Of a stretch of DNA of 64,000 nucleotides, positions 24,421 to 32,615 are shown piece after piece. The stretch lies in assembly GCF_900188065.1 (NCBI RefSeq), contig NZ_FZNQ01000005.1:1-64000 (forward strand), in the 5' to 3' direction. The position numbers and the translations under genes were made by a program. Each line of letters begins with the position of its first letter. The stretch's first letter is position 1. The DNA comes from Halorubrum vacuolatum (lineage in GTDB: Archaea > Halobacteriota > Halobacteria > Halobacteriales > Haloferacaceae). The notes beneath the pieces are model-generated. The model was not told the origin of the DNA. It worked only from the letters and a program-made list of their open reading frames with translations, and did no database searches.

Positions 24421-25203
24421 ATGGAGTCGCTCGAAGCCGAGTTGGCCCGCGCACGCGACCTCGACGTCGACGCCCTCGCGGACGCCATCGAGTCGATCGG
24501 TTTCGAGTGTACCCGTTGCGGGGCGTGTTGTAAGGGATATGACCCTGGGGCCGACCCCGAAAGCGTGCAGGAAGGCGACGGAGCGACCGAGACGGGCGAG
24601 CGCGACGAACACGGCGACGGCTGTCACGATCCAACCGAACGTGAACCGCATACCGCGACGGTCTTTCCGGACGAAGTCCGTGACCTGATGGGGACGGCAG
24701 CCGTCGACGGCGACCCGTACGACTGGCGGGACGTGGCGCGGCCGATGCCCTACGGGTTACACGGGACCGCCGCCGGCGACGTCGCCGGTGAGACCTTCGA
24801 GTGGGCGCTCGCCGTCGACGACTGCGGCGACTGCACCTTTTATACCGAGACGGACGGGCAGGGGGCCTGTACCGTCCATGAGGATCGCCCACTCGTCTGC
24901 CGGACCTACCCGTTCAGCGTCGCGCTCGGCGGCACGAGCCAGCCGATGGGCGAGCCGGTCGATTCGGTCGGCATGGTCAGGGCTCACGAGTGTGAGGGGC
25001 TCGGACGGGCGATCGACCGGGCGGAAGCCGAGGAGTTCGCCGCCCAACTCAAACGACGGGCGATCCGTGAGCTGGAGGAGGCGATCGGCGTTCGGGATCG
25101 ATACGACCCGCGGGTGGGAGCCGAAAGCGACGCGGACGTCGTCGTCTTCGACTCCGAGGGACCGAAGCGGGCGGACGGTACCCCGATCGATCCCGTGAAG
25201 TGA
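24421..25203 (+). CDS. YkgJ-type Fe-S/zinc cluster-binding protein
   Basis: This protein of about 260 residues has the CxxCxxCC-type motif CTRCGACCKG near residue 32 and a second group, CGDCTFY, CTVHEDRPLVCRTYPF, near residues 140-165. Together they define the YkgJ/FliB-like family that binds a metal cluster. An acidic, low-complexity insertion follows the first motif. The exact role is unknown. Two start codons lie close together (24412 and 24421). The GCTTTAGG box at about 24391-24398 favours 24421 at archaeal spacing. Confidence 0.85.
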   Translation: MESLEAELARARDLDVDALADAIESIGFECTRCGACCKGYDPGADPESVQEGDGATETGERDEHGDGCHDPTEREPHTATVFPDEVRDLMGTAAVDGDPYDWRDVARPMPYGLHGTAAGDVAGETFEWALAVDDCGDCTFYTETDGQGACTVHEDRPLVCRTYPFSVALGGTSQPMGEPVDSVGMVRAHECEGLGRAIDRAEAEEFAAQLKRRAIRELEEAIGVRDRYDPRVGAESDADVVVFDSEGPKRADGTPIDPVK

Positions 25204-25215
25204 TGCTCCGGTGTT

Positions 25216-25281
25216 CCGCCGAGCGTCGTTCCAGTTGTCACGTGGCGTCCGCCGAGCGTCGTTCCAGTTGTCACGTGGCGT
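25216..25281. repeat. Exact 33-bp tandem duplication upstream of the TRAM gene
   Basis: Two identical 33-bp units (25216-25248 and 25249-25281), each starting CCGCCGAGCGTCGTTCC and ending CACGTGGCGT, lie directly after the Fe-S protein stop. There are only two copies with no spacer, so it is not a CRISPR array. Confidence 0.9.
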
Positions 25282-25372
25282 GGCGGACTGTGGCCGGCTC
25301 GATCGCCCGCTGCGGGTGTACGTCTGCGGTAGAGCTATATCGAACCGCCTCCCACATCAGGTGGAGTCTACG

Positions 25373-25780
25373 ATGGAAATCTCCGAGAAGCTCCTTTGTC
25401 TGTTCAGTGCCGAAGTTCGCGAGGACGACGACGGATACGTCGTCGAGATACCCCGCCGGGAGATCGAAACCGGCGCGGTCGAGCCCGGCGAGACGTATCG
25501 CGTCGCGCTCATCGCCCGTTCGGACGAGGCGGGCGACTCCGTCGACGGCGACCGGTCCACGACGACTACTGCCGACGGTCCGCAACCACCCGTCGAACCG
25601 GGGGAGATGCGATACGTCGAGATCGAGGACCTCGGCAAGCAGGGCGACGGCATCGCCCGCGTCGAGCGCGGCTACGTGATCATCGTCCCCGGCGGGGAGG
25701 TCGGCGAGCAGGTAAAGATCGAGGTGACCGAGGTCAAATCGAACTTCGCGGTCGGCGAGATCGTCGAGGAGACGATCTGA
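25373..25780 (+). CDS. TRAM domain protein
   Basis: This protein of 135 residues ends with a TRAM domain (MRYVEIEDLGKQGDGIARVERGYVIIVPGGEVGEQVKIEVTEV region, about residues 80-135), a small beta-barrel RNA-binding module. The N-terminal 50 residues (EISEKLLCLFSAEV) form a separate short element, and a Thr/Asp-rich linker joins them. Haloarchaea encode several stand-alone TRAM proteins thought to act as RNA chaperones. The ATG at 25373 follows an AGCTATATCG TATA-like element. The larger frame to its left runs through the 33-bp repeat and is not coding. Confidence 0.88.
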   Translation: MEISEKLLCLFSAEVREDDDGYVVEIPRREIETGAVEPGETYRVALIARSDEAGDSVDGDRSTTTTADGPQPPVEPGEMRYVEIEDLGKQGDGIARVERGYVIIVPGGEVGEQVKIEVTEVKSNFAVGEIVEETI

Positions 25781-25805
25781 GTCGGTCGCCGTCTTTTTCC
25801 GCCGG

Positions 25806-26555
25806 TCACTCCTCGGCCGATCCGTCGTCTATCGAGATCCGCGCGTCCCAGTAGGAGACGGACGCGACGTAGTCGCCCGGGATCGTGTTTCCGATCAGCT
25901 CGTCGACGAGACGGAACGGCTTCGCGACGGGGCCGGGAAGCTCACGATAAAAGCCGTAGGGCAACACGAAGTCGTGCTCCTCGTTCGCGAGCGTGAGGTC
26001 GGCGGCCCGCAACATCTCGACGACCTGGCGTTCGGAGTAGAGCCGCGAGCCCATCGGGAGGAGCCAGGTATAAAAGAGCCGGAGGCTCCGTCGGTTGAAC
26101 GTATCGAAGAACACCTGATCCTTGCTGACCCGTCGCAGCTCCGTGATGAACGGATCGGGGTCGTCCATGAGGTGGAAAAACCGCATCGCGACGACCGAAT
26201 CGAAGTGGTCGTCCGGGAACGGGAGCCGCGAGGCGTCCCCACGCATGAACTCCACGGTGCCCGAAAGCCCCGCTGCCGCCGCCTTTTCACGTCCCTGCTC
26301 AAGCATCTCCCGGGAGATGTCGAGCCCGATGATGTCGGCGCCCTGATCGGCGAGCATCGTCGTGAACCGGCCGGTCCCGCAGGCGACCTCCAACACGCGT
26401 TGCCCCTCCTCGATCGGGCCGAGCGCGGAGAGGACGGCTTCCTTCTCGCGCCGGTCGATGAGCACCCCGCCGCCGGAGAACCGAACGTCGTCGTACTCCT
26501 CCGCGACCGCGTCGGCCTGATACCAGTCCTGTCCCTTCACGTTACTCCGGATCAT
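25806..26555 (-). CDS. SAM-dependent class I methyltransferase
   Basis: This protein of about 249 residues has the Rossmann methyltransferase motifs LEVACGTGRFTTMLADQG (motif I), IIGLDIS (motif II) and GDASRLPFPDDHFDSVVA (motif IV), typical of UbiE/COQ5-like Methyltransf_11 enzymes. The substrate is unknown. The C-terminal part (YTWLLPMGSRLYS and LPYGFYRELPGPVA) resembles enzymes acting on lipid-like molecules, but this is weak. I chose the ATG at 26555 (MIRSNVKGQDWYQADAVAEEYD). The frame extends further left without similarity. It is divergent from the winged helix gene. Confidence 0.87.
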   Translation of the reverse strand: MIRSNVKGQDWYQADAVAEEYDDVRFSGGGVLIDRREKEAVLSALGPIEEGQRVLEVACGTGRFTTMLADQGADIIGLDISREMLEQGREKAAAAGLSGTVEFMRGDASRLPFPDDHFDSVVAMRFFHLMDDPDPFITELRRVSKDQVFFDTFNRRSLRLFYTWLLPMGSRLYSERQVVEMLRAADLTLANEEHDFVLPYGFYRELPGPVAKPFRLVDELIGNTIPGDYVASVSYWDARISIDDGSAEE

Positions 26556-26717
26556 CGCCCGACTCACAAAACCGTACTGGATGCGACCGACGCCGACCGA
26601 CGCCGGCGGAGAGCGACCGGTGGGCCCGAGAACGGCGGCCACCGACGACCGTCAGTGGCGATACGTGGCATCGGATCGAGAATTTGTTGATCGATCGGTA
26701 TCAAATCCGACCGACAG

Positions 26718-26790
26718 GTGATATTATTTCCTTATATAATCACTATTGGATTGGCCCATATGTAGCCAACCTTTACCATCCGCCGCTTGG
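26718..26790 (+). promoter_or_regulatory. AT-rich promoter region of the winged helix gene
   Basis: This is one of the most AT-rich stretches in the window, with GTGAT and ATCAC arms at 26718 and 26739 flanking TTATATAAT, and a CCTTTACC element about 30 bases before the ATG at 26803. It may hold both the promoter and an operator. The binding factor is unknown. Confidence 0.35.
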
Positions 26791-26802
26791 ATTCCCTCAA
26801 CG

Positions 26803-27075
26803 ATGAGTACCAGTCCAGTAGGGAGCCCGGAGGAAGGGCAGTTGTCGGAGAATGAGTTCCGCGACCGGCTCCGTGAACTTCCGCCGAGCGCGAAACTCGT
26901 TGCGAAAGTGTTGGAGGGTGAGGCGCCGCTCTCGCAGGGCGGGCTCGCCGAGGAATCGTTGCTGCCGGACCGAACCGTCAGATACGCGCTCAACCGGCTG
27001 GAGGAGGAAGGACTCGTCGAGTCACGATATAGCTTCAAAGACGCCCGCAAGCAGGTCTACTTCCTGACCGTCTGA
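26803..27075 (+). CDS. Winged helix-turn-helix transcriptional regulator (MarR-like)
   Basis: This protein of 90 residues has a wHTH fold. PPSAKLVAKVLEGE, LSQGGLAEESLLPDRTVRYALNRLEEEGLVESR and QVYFLTV correspond to helices 1-3 and the wing. Only the DNA-binding domain is present, with no ligand domain. This compact form is common and conserved in haloarchaea. I chose the ATG at 26803 (MSTSPVGSPEEGQ). Its target genes cannot be told from the sequence. Confidence 0.85.
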   Translation: MSTSPVGSPEEGQLSENEFRDRLRELPPSAKLVAKVLEGEAPLSQGGLAEESLLPDRTVRYALNRLEEEGLVESRYSFKDARKQVYFLTV

Positions 27076-27184
27076 TCCCCCTCCCGGTCAGGGGCGCGAA
27101 GCGGCTCAGCCGCCGGCTCCCCTCCCGCAGCGATCCACAGACATACGGGGCCCTTTTTAGGTCTCCGGACCATTGCGGGCACGT

Positions 27185-28210
27185 ATGGACCTCTCGGTCG
27201 TCGTCCCGACGCTGAACGGGCGGGACCAACTGGCCGCCTGCCTCGACGCGCTGGCGGCGAACGCACCGGGTGCGGAGGTGATCGTGGTAAACGGTCCCTC
27301 CGCGGACGGCACTACCGGGATGGTACGCGATCGCACCGACGTCGACGTGTTGGTTGAGGTCTCCGACCGGACCGTCAACGTCGCGCGCAACGCCGGCATC
27401 GAGGTCGCCACCGGCGACGTCATCGCGCTCGTCGATTACGACACGCGGATCGACCCGTCGTGGTACGCGGCGGTTACGGCCGGCCTCGACACCGGTGACG
27501 TCGTCACCGGGCCGGTCAGGGGACCTGCCTCCAACGACGCGGCCGCGCCCGACACGGCCGGTCTAGACGGCACGGCCGGTGTCCCCGACTCGAATCATGC
27601 GGACGCATCCGACACGGCAACAGTCGACGATCCGGCGGCGGACGGACCCGAACGCAGGCGGATCGCGCGACGTGAGGTGACCTACTTCGCCGGCGGGAAC
27701 GTCGCGTTTCGGCGCGAGGCGCTCTCCGACCTCGACGGGTTCGACGAGTATCTCCACACCGGCGGCGCGCGCGACGCCGCCCATCGACTCGCGGGCATCG
27801 ACCGCGAGGTCGTCTGGGAGCCGGAGATGTCCGCGACCGTCGAGCCGTCGACCCAAACCGCCGCCGACGGCGGCCGCGAAGCCCGCGACTGGGGATGGAA
27901 GTACCGCGCGCTCTCGTATCGTCTGCTCAAGAACTACGGGATCCGTCCCGGCGTCCTCTTACGGACCGCCTCACACGCCGTGAGCGACGCGATCGGCGTC
28001 GCCCGCGAGGTCGTCCGCGGCGACGCGACCCCCTCAAGTTGGGCCGGGAACGGCCGGGACGTCGTCCTCGGTATCGTGACCGGGATCTCCGATGGCATGA
28101 TCGCCCGCGCGAACGACCGGTCGCCCGCACGAAACCCGAACGGGATCTCGAAACGCGCCGACCGTGCCGTCGCGCGGTACGACGAGCGTAAGGAGTCGGA
28201 AACAGCCTGA
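27185..28210 (+). CDS. Glycosyltransferase family 2
   Basis: This protein of about 341 residues begins with the GT2 nucleotide-sugar domain: LSVVVPTLNGRDQLAACLDAL, then AEVIVVNGPSADGT, NVARNAGIEVATGDVIALVDYDTRIDPSWY (the DxD region) and a later REVTYFAGGNVAFRREAL block. A low-complexity Ala/Asp/Thr insertion separates the two parts. No membrane segment is certain. It would transfer a sugar from a nucleotide or dolichol donor, perhaps for glycans of surface proteins, but no glycosylation cluster surrounds it. The ATG at 27185 sits at the beginning of the first beta strand. Confidence 0.85.
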   Translation: MDLSVVVPTLNGRDQLAACLDALAANAPGAEVIVVNGPSADGTTGMVRDRTDVDVLVEVSDRTVNVARNAGIEVATGDVIALVDYDTRIDPSWYAAVTAGLDTGDVVTGPVRGPASNDAAAPDTAGLDGTAGVPDSNHADASDTATVDDPAADGPERRRIARREVTYFAGGNVAFRREALSDLDGFDEYLHTGGARDAAHRLAGIDREVVWEPEMSATVEPSTQTAADGGREARDWGWKYRALSYRLLKNYGIRPGVLLRTASHAVSDAIGVAREVVRGDATPSSWAGNGRDVVLGIVTGISDGMIARANDRSPARNPNGISKRADRAVARYDERKESETA

Positions 28211-28241
28211 TCGGTACGCCGCGGTCCCCGTTGATGAACGG

Positions 28242-28826
28242 TTACGGTGGCGATGGTGTATATTCTGTGGAGACGAACGGTCCCAACGCGCCGGCGACGG
28301 CGCTCGACAGCGCACCCGCTCTGGTCAGTCGACCGTCGGTGAGCGCGGCGGCCGCCCCGCCCCGCTCCGCGATGCCATCGGTCCCCAGCCGTTCGTCCAT
28401 CACCGGGCCGAGTTCCTCGCCCGCGTTGATCCGTGCGGCGACATCGTCGGGGAGCCGCAGAGCCGGGCCGGAACCGACCTCAACCCGTTCTCCGTCGTCG
28501 ACGGCGGCCCACATGACCAGAAAGCGTCCCTCGACGCCGGGGAACCGTGCCACCCCACCCTCGATACCCACGGCGAAATCGAACCGATCCGCGTCCGTAT
28601 CGCCGGCGTCATGGACCGCCGCGGCCCGGTTCCGCGCACCCGTGATGGTTTCCTCGTGACCGGTCGGCTGTTCGCTCACGCCCGAGTCGACGGCGACCGA
28701 CTCGACGGTGATGCCCGTGTCGCCCCCCGCCCCGAGTTCTTCCCCGATTGCGAGTTCGACCGCGCGCCGTTTGACCGGGTTCCCGCTGCCGACGCCGATC
28801 CGAACCGTCCCCGATCGCCGCTTCAT
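28242..28826 (-). CDS. Inosine/xanthosine triphosphatase (YjjX/DUF84 family)
   Basis: This protein of 194 residues matches the YjjX family that removes non-canonical purine triphosphates (ITP, XTP) from the nucleotide pool. The phosphate-binding start VRIGVGSGNPVKRRAVE, SGVSEQPTGHEETITGARNRA and FAVGIEGGVARF are the conserved blocks. It appears full length. It lies 22 bases downstream of the BtuF-like gene on the same strand, and the pair could be cotranscribed. Confidence 0.92.
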   Translation of the reverse strand: MKRRSGTVRIGVGSGNPVKRRAVELAIGEELGAGGDTGITVESVAVDSGVSEQPTGHEETITGARNRAAAVHDAGDTDADRFDFAVGIEGGVARFPGVEGRFLVMWAAVDDGERVEVGSGPALRLPDDVAARINAGEELGPVMDERLGTDGIAERGGAAAALTDGRLTRAGALSSAVAGALGPFVSTEYTPSPP

Positions 28827-28848
28827 TGGCTCGATGAACGGATCCGGC

Positions 28849-29622
28849 TCACGAAAAGGCCTCGGGATGGAAGAGCGCGGCGAGCCGTTCGATCCCGTCG
28901 ATCAGCGCGGGACTCGGCTGGTTCAAAAGCGAGTCGTCGAGGACGTGAACGGGGGCGTCGATCGCCCATCCGCGCTCGTTGACGGTCGCCGGGTCGACCC
29001 GGTCGCCATGCCCACAGACGTGGAGGACGACGTGATCGGGGTCGGCGGCCTCGACCGTGCTCGGGTCGACCTCGCGTGAGCGCTCGCCGGCCTCGACGAA
29101 GGGGTAACGGCCGCCGGCGGCCCGGACCGCGTCCGGAACCCAGTTGCCGGCGGCCATCGGGGGGTCCGACCACTCCTCACAGTAGACGACCGGGCGGGGA
29201 GCCGTCGATCCGTCGACGGCTGCAGCCACCGTCTCCAGCCGGCGCGTCGCGTCCGCAACCAGTGTGGCACCCGCGGCATCCCGGCCGATCGTCCCTGCGA
29301 GGTCAGCAAATCGGTCCAGCACGTCCGCGAGGGTCGTTGGCTCCGCGTGGCTCACGCGCCAACCACGCTCCCGGCAGTCGGCGGCGATATCGGCCTGCAG
29401 CCCGTCGCTCGTGCAGACGAGATCCGGGTCGAGTTCGGCGACACGGTCGAGATCCGGGGTGATCCAGCCGCCGACCGCCGTCGGCTCCGTGTCGTGTGCC
29501 GCGCCCGCGCCCGAACCCGTCGTGCAGTGATGGGTGATCCCGACGAGGAGGTCCGCGGCGTCCAGCGCGTTGAGGGTGGCGGTCGCGCTCGGCGCGAGCG
29601 AGACGACCCGAGGCGGATCCAT
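28849..29622 (-). CDS. Cobalamin-binding protein, BtuF-like
   Basis: This protein of 257 residues has the periplasmic-binding fold used for B12 or iron siderophores: VVSLAPSATATLNALDAADLLVGITHHC, DLDRVAELDPDLVCTSDG and an inter-lobe segment. The Trp and Glu/Asp in VVYCEEWSDPPMAAGNWVPD are typical of the haloarchaeal 'cobalamin-binding protein' set. No signal peptide or lipobox is visible, so unlike BtuF it is probably cytoplasmic and may bind cobinamide or cobalamin inside the cell. A TATA-like AAAGGTTTGGG lies about 35 bases upstream of the ATG. Confidence 0.83.
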   Translation of the reverse strand: MDPPRVVSLAPSATATLNALDAADLLVGITHHCTTGSGAGAAHDTEPTAVGGWITPDLDRVAELDPDLVCTSDGLQADIAADCRERGWRVSHAEPTTLADVLDRFADLAGTIGRDAAGATLVADATRRLETVAAAVDGSTAPRPVVYCEEWSDPPMAAGNWVPDAVRAAGGRYPFVEAGERSREVDPSTVEAADPDHVVLHVCGHGDRVDPATVNERGWAIDAPVHVLDDSLLNQPSPALIDGIERLAALFHPEAFS

Positions 29623-29789
29623 ACGTTCGGTCAGTGCCGATCCGACCCAAACCTTTCGCTCGACCGTGTCGCGGGGGCCATCGCCGGCGACACCGGGGGA
29701 GCCGATCGGGAGCCCTGCCGACGACCGACGTCGAGAACCGTGTACGACCGTGCAGTACCATGAGGATTCCGTCGACCACTCGCCGACGT

Positions 29790-29812
29790 ATTTCGAGCCT
29801 TTTATGTATTTT
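29790..29812 (+). promoter_or_regulatory. Promoter candidate for the TFB gene
   Basis: CCTTTTATGTATTTTTCC lies about 70 bases upstream of the ATG at 29874, in an AT-richer part of the gap. It would give a transcript with a short leader. Confidence 0.4.
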
Positions 29813-29873
29813 TCCCGTGACCGGAATGTAAGACCATCCTCGGGCGCGTTCAGTTACCGGGGGTCTCACCGCT

Positions 29874-30845
29874 ATGAGCGAACGAATGCATCTACGGGGG
29901 AGTCGCTCCCGTCAGGAACCGGCGAAGGAATCGGAACGAACGAACGCGGGGCTCTCCTGTCCCGAGTGTGACGGCCAGGTCATCAACGACGAGGAACACG
30001 GCGAGAGCGTCTGTGCCGACTGCGGACTGGTCGTCGAGGCGGACTCCGTCGACCGCGGGCCGGAGTGGCGCGCGTTCGACTCCCGCGAGAAGGACAAAAA
30101 GTCCCGCGTCGGCGCGCCGACGACGAACACGATGCACGACAAGGGGCTCTCGACGAACATCGACTGGCGCGACAAGGACGCCTACGGCCGATCGCTCGGC
30201 GCACGACAGCGCCAGAAGATGCAGCGGCTCCGCAAGTGGAACGAGCGGTTCCGCACGCGCGACTCCAAGGAGCGCAACCTCAAGCAGGCGCTCGGCGAGA
30301 TCGACCGCATGGCGAGCGCGCTCGGCCTTCCGGACAACGTCCGTGAGACCGCCTCCGTGATCTACCGGCGCGCGCTCGATGAGGACCTTCTCCCCGGGCG
30401 CTCCATCGAAGGCGTCTCGACCTCGTGTGTCTACGCCGCCGCGCGGATGGCCGGCGTTCCACGCTCGCTCGATGAGATCGCCGACGTCTCGCGCGTCGAG
30501 AAGGCGGAGATCGCCCGGACGTACCGCTACGTCGTCCGCGAGCTCAAACTCGAAGTGAAACCCGCCGACCCCGAACAGTACGTCCCCCGGTTCGCGAGCG
30601 ACCTCGACCTCTCCGAGGAGTCCGAGATGCGCGCGAAATCGCTCCTCCGAAACGCCAAGGAGAAGGGCGTTCACTCCGGCAAGTCGCCGGTCGGCCTCGC
30701 CGCGGCCGCCGTCTACGCCGCCGCCCTGCTCACCAACGAGAAGACGACGCAGGCGGCCGTCTCGGAGGTCGCCGACATCTCCGAGGTCACCATCCGAAAC
30801 CGATATCACGAGCTGCTTGAGGCCGAGGAAGGCCTTATCGCGTAA
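29874..30845 (+). CDS. tfb: Transcription initiation factor IIB (TFB)
   Basis: This protein of 323 residues is the archaeal TFIIB that bridges TBP-bound promoter and RNA polymerase. The N-terminal zinc ribbon has CPECDG and CADCGL (about residues 31-52), followed by the B-reader/linker (PEWRAFDSREKDKKSR) and two cyclin-like repeats of about 90 residues each, ending ISEVTIRNRYHELLEAEEGLIA. All parts are intact, so this is one of the full-length TFBs. Haloarchaea usually have several paralogues, and which one this is cannot be told. Confidence 0.96.
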   Translation: MSERMHLRGSRSRQEPAKESERTNAGLSCPECDGQVINDEEHGESVCADCGLVVEADSVDRGPEWRAFDSREKDKKSRVGAPTTNTMHDKGLSTNIDWRDKDAYGRSLGARQRQKMQRLRKWNERFRTRDSKERNLKQALGEIDRMASALGLPDNVRETASVIYRRALDEDLLPGRSIEGVSTSCVYAAARMAGVPRSLDEIADVSRVEKAEIARTYRYVVRELKLEVKPADPEQYVPRFASDLDLSEESEMRAKSLLRNAKEKGVHSGKSPVGLAAAAVYAAALLTNEKTTQAAVSEVADISEVTIRNRYHELLEAEEGLIA

Positions 30846-30924
30846 GCCGATCCGAGGCGATCCGCGCCGGCGGGCCGATCGAACGACGCTGTTTTGATGG
30901 CCCGGTCCGTTTTCCACGCCAGCC

Positions 30925-31314
30925 ATGCAATCGCGTGACCTCTTTCTCGGGCTGTTTTTGATCTTCGGTGCCGGCTGGATCGCGAGTTCGACCGGGGTCG
31001 CCGGCGCGAGCATCGCGTATCTCCTCGCGATCGCCGGCTGTGCGCTCGCGGGCGTCGTCTACCTGTTCAGCGACGTTCTCGTCGGACGGGAGGTTGGCGG
31101 ACGGACCCTGACGCGGCTTCGCACCCGAGCGATCGCGCAGGTGTTTATCGGGACTGCTATCGCGGCGCTTGGGATCGAGGGCTTCCTCGATGCCGGGGAC
31201 CTCTTTTCGGCCGCGGTCGCCGTCGTCGGCGCGATCGTGCTCGTGATATCGATCGCGTTCTGGCGAGGTGGGTCGTTGGACGGCGAAGGGGACATCGACG
31301 GCAGCGCCGAGTGA
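30925..31314 (+). CDS. Small four-TM membrane protein
   Basis: This hypothetical protein of 129 residues has hydrophobic segments at about residues 5-20, 28-48, 70-85 and 92-112, with a basic loop REVGGRTLTRLRTRAIAQ between the second and third. The C-terminus is acidic. No family motif is recognised. It lies between tfb and aroD on the same strand. Confidence 0.7.
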   Translation: MQSRDLFLGLFLIFGAGWIASSTGVAGASIAYLLAIAGCALAGVVYLFSDVLVGREVGGRTLTRLRTRAIAQVFIGTAIAALGIEGFLDAGDLFSAAVAVVGAIVLVISIAFWRGGSLDGEGDIDGSAE

Positions 31315-31325
31315 CCGTCCGCGGC

Positions 31326-31335
31326 CTTTTATATC
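31326..31335 (+). promoter_or_regulatory. TATA-like box for aroD
   Basis: CTTTTATATC is centred about 27 bases before the aroD ATG at 31358. It is one of the clearest archaeal core promoters in the window. Confidence 0.6.
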
Positions 31336-31357
31336 GCCACCGCGAGAAGTGCCGGAC

Positions 31358-32062
31358 ATGTTCGACGACTTCGTGCTCGCGGCTGCCACCGCCGACCTCA
31401 CGGACGAGCCGGCCGCCCGGGACGATGCGGACGTGCTTGAGTACCGGATGGACCTCGCGGACGACCCGCTCGCCGGGCTTGAGGCGTACGACGGGACGTT
31501 GCCGCTCATCGTCACCAACCGTGCGGAGTGGGAGGGCGGCGAAGCGGGCGACCTCGGGCGGTTTGGGGATCTCTCGGACGCGCTTGTCCACGACGCGGTC
31601 GTCGCCGTCGATATCGAGCTGGCGGCGTTGCGCGGAAACGCCCCGGATGGGGAGCAGTCGCATGCGACCGCGCTGCGCGAGGAGGCCCGCGATGAGGGCG
31701 TCGCGATCATCGCCTCCGTCCACGACTTTAGTTCGACCCCGGAGGTCGGGACGCTCGTCGACCTGCTCGCGGATGCCGCGAGCGAGGGCGACGTGGGCAA
31801 GTTGGCGACGACCGCGGAGGTCCCAGAGGACGCGCTGGCGATGTTGGAGGCGACTCATAAGGCGACCGCCGCCGGCCACACGGTCGCGACGATGTGTATG
31901 GGCGAGCAGGGACGACACACCCGTGCGGTGACGCCCGTCTACGGCTCGCGGATCGGCTACGCCCCGGTGGACCCGGCGGACGCGACCGCGCCCGGACAGT
32001 ACTCACTCGCGACGCTCCGAACGCTCGTCGACGAGCTTCGCGGCGGGCACGGGCCGGCGTGA
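31358..32062 (+). CDS. aroD: 3-dehydroquinate dehydratase type I
   Basis: This protein of 234 residues catalyses the third step of the shikimate pathway, 3-dehydroquinate to 3-dehydroshikimate. The type I family forms a Schiff base: the Lys is K148 in DVGKLATTAE and the general base His is H122 in IASVHDF. The early VLEYRMD and the C-terminal GSRIGYAPV match the family. It starts at a leaderless ATG behind a strong TATA-like box. It complements the ADH synthase gene near 58 kb, since both serve aromatic amino acid synthesis. Confidence 0.95.
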   Translation: MFDDFVLAAATADLTDEPAARDDADVLEYRMDLADDPLAGLEAYDGTLPLIVTNRAEWEGGEAGDLGRFGDLSDALVHDAVVAVDIELAALRGNAPDGEQSHATALREEARDEGVAIIASVHDFSSTPEVGTLVDLLADAASEGDVGKLATTAEVPEDALAMLEATHKATAAGHTVATMCMGEQGRHTRAVTPVYGSRIGYAPVDPADATAPGQYSLATLRTLVDELRGGHGPA

Positions 32063-32196
32063 GTGGATAACCGACGTCGGCCGATCGCGGCAACACATTC
32101 TCAGTGGGGATGGCTGTGTTCGATGAGACCACCCGTCAGACATGTCTACGGCAAACTACAGGATGCGGGCGAACGAACCGCCGATCGGTGAGCCCG

Positions 32197-32580
32197 ATGA
32201 CGACACAGCCATCGAACCCGTCAACGGATCGCTCCCGCACCGCTACGGTCGCCTTGGCGGCCTTGGGAGTCGCATACGTCCTCGCCGGCGTCGGCCTCTT
32301 TTATGCGCTTGCGATCGACTCGATGGAGCTGTTCAACGCCGCACTCATCGCGATCCTCGTGTTGCTGGCCGTCTCGATGAGCGTACTGATCCGAACCGAA
32401 CCGGTTCGATCCCGCGAGAACGCCACCATCGCGGTCTGTGTGTTCCTCGCGATGGGGCTGTATCTCGTGTTGTGGACGTTCACGGCGCTTCCGTTCGTCG
32501 TGCTCGTCGGCGTGCTCTTCGTCGTCGGCGTCCTGCTGCCGACAGTGGTCCTCCAGTATGTGCTTGAAAAGGAGGCCTAA
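32197..32580 (+). CDS. Small multi-TM membrane protein
   Basis: This protein of 127 residues has four hydrophobic segments (about residues 17-38, 43-62, 75-92 and 97-118). A short hydrophilic N-terminus (TTQPSNPSTDRSRT) precedes them. The ATG at 32197 is preferred over 32104, because the longer frame begins with Cys/Arg-rich sequence. The function is unknown. Confidence 0.65.
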   Translation: MTTQPSNPSTDRSRTATVALAALGVAYVLAGVGLFYALAIDSMELFNAALIAILVLLAVSMSVLIRTEPVRSRENATIAVCVFLAMGLYLVLWTFTALPFVVLVGVLFVVGVLLPTVVLQYVLEKEA

Positions 32581-32615
32581 CCGCGGTGCGCCCTCGCCGC
32601 GTTATCCTGTGTCGA

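Noticed and set aside
25216-25281. Possible CRISPR repeats
   Set aside because: There are only two directly adjacent copies with no spacer between them, no further copies and no cas genes. It is a simple tandem duplication.
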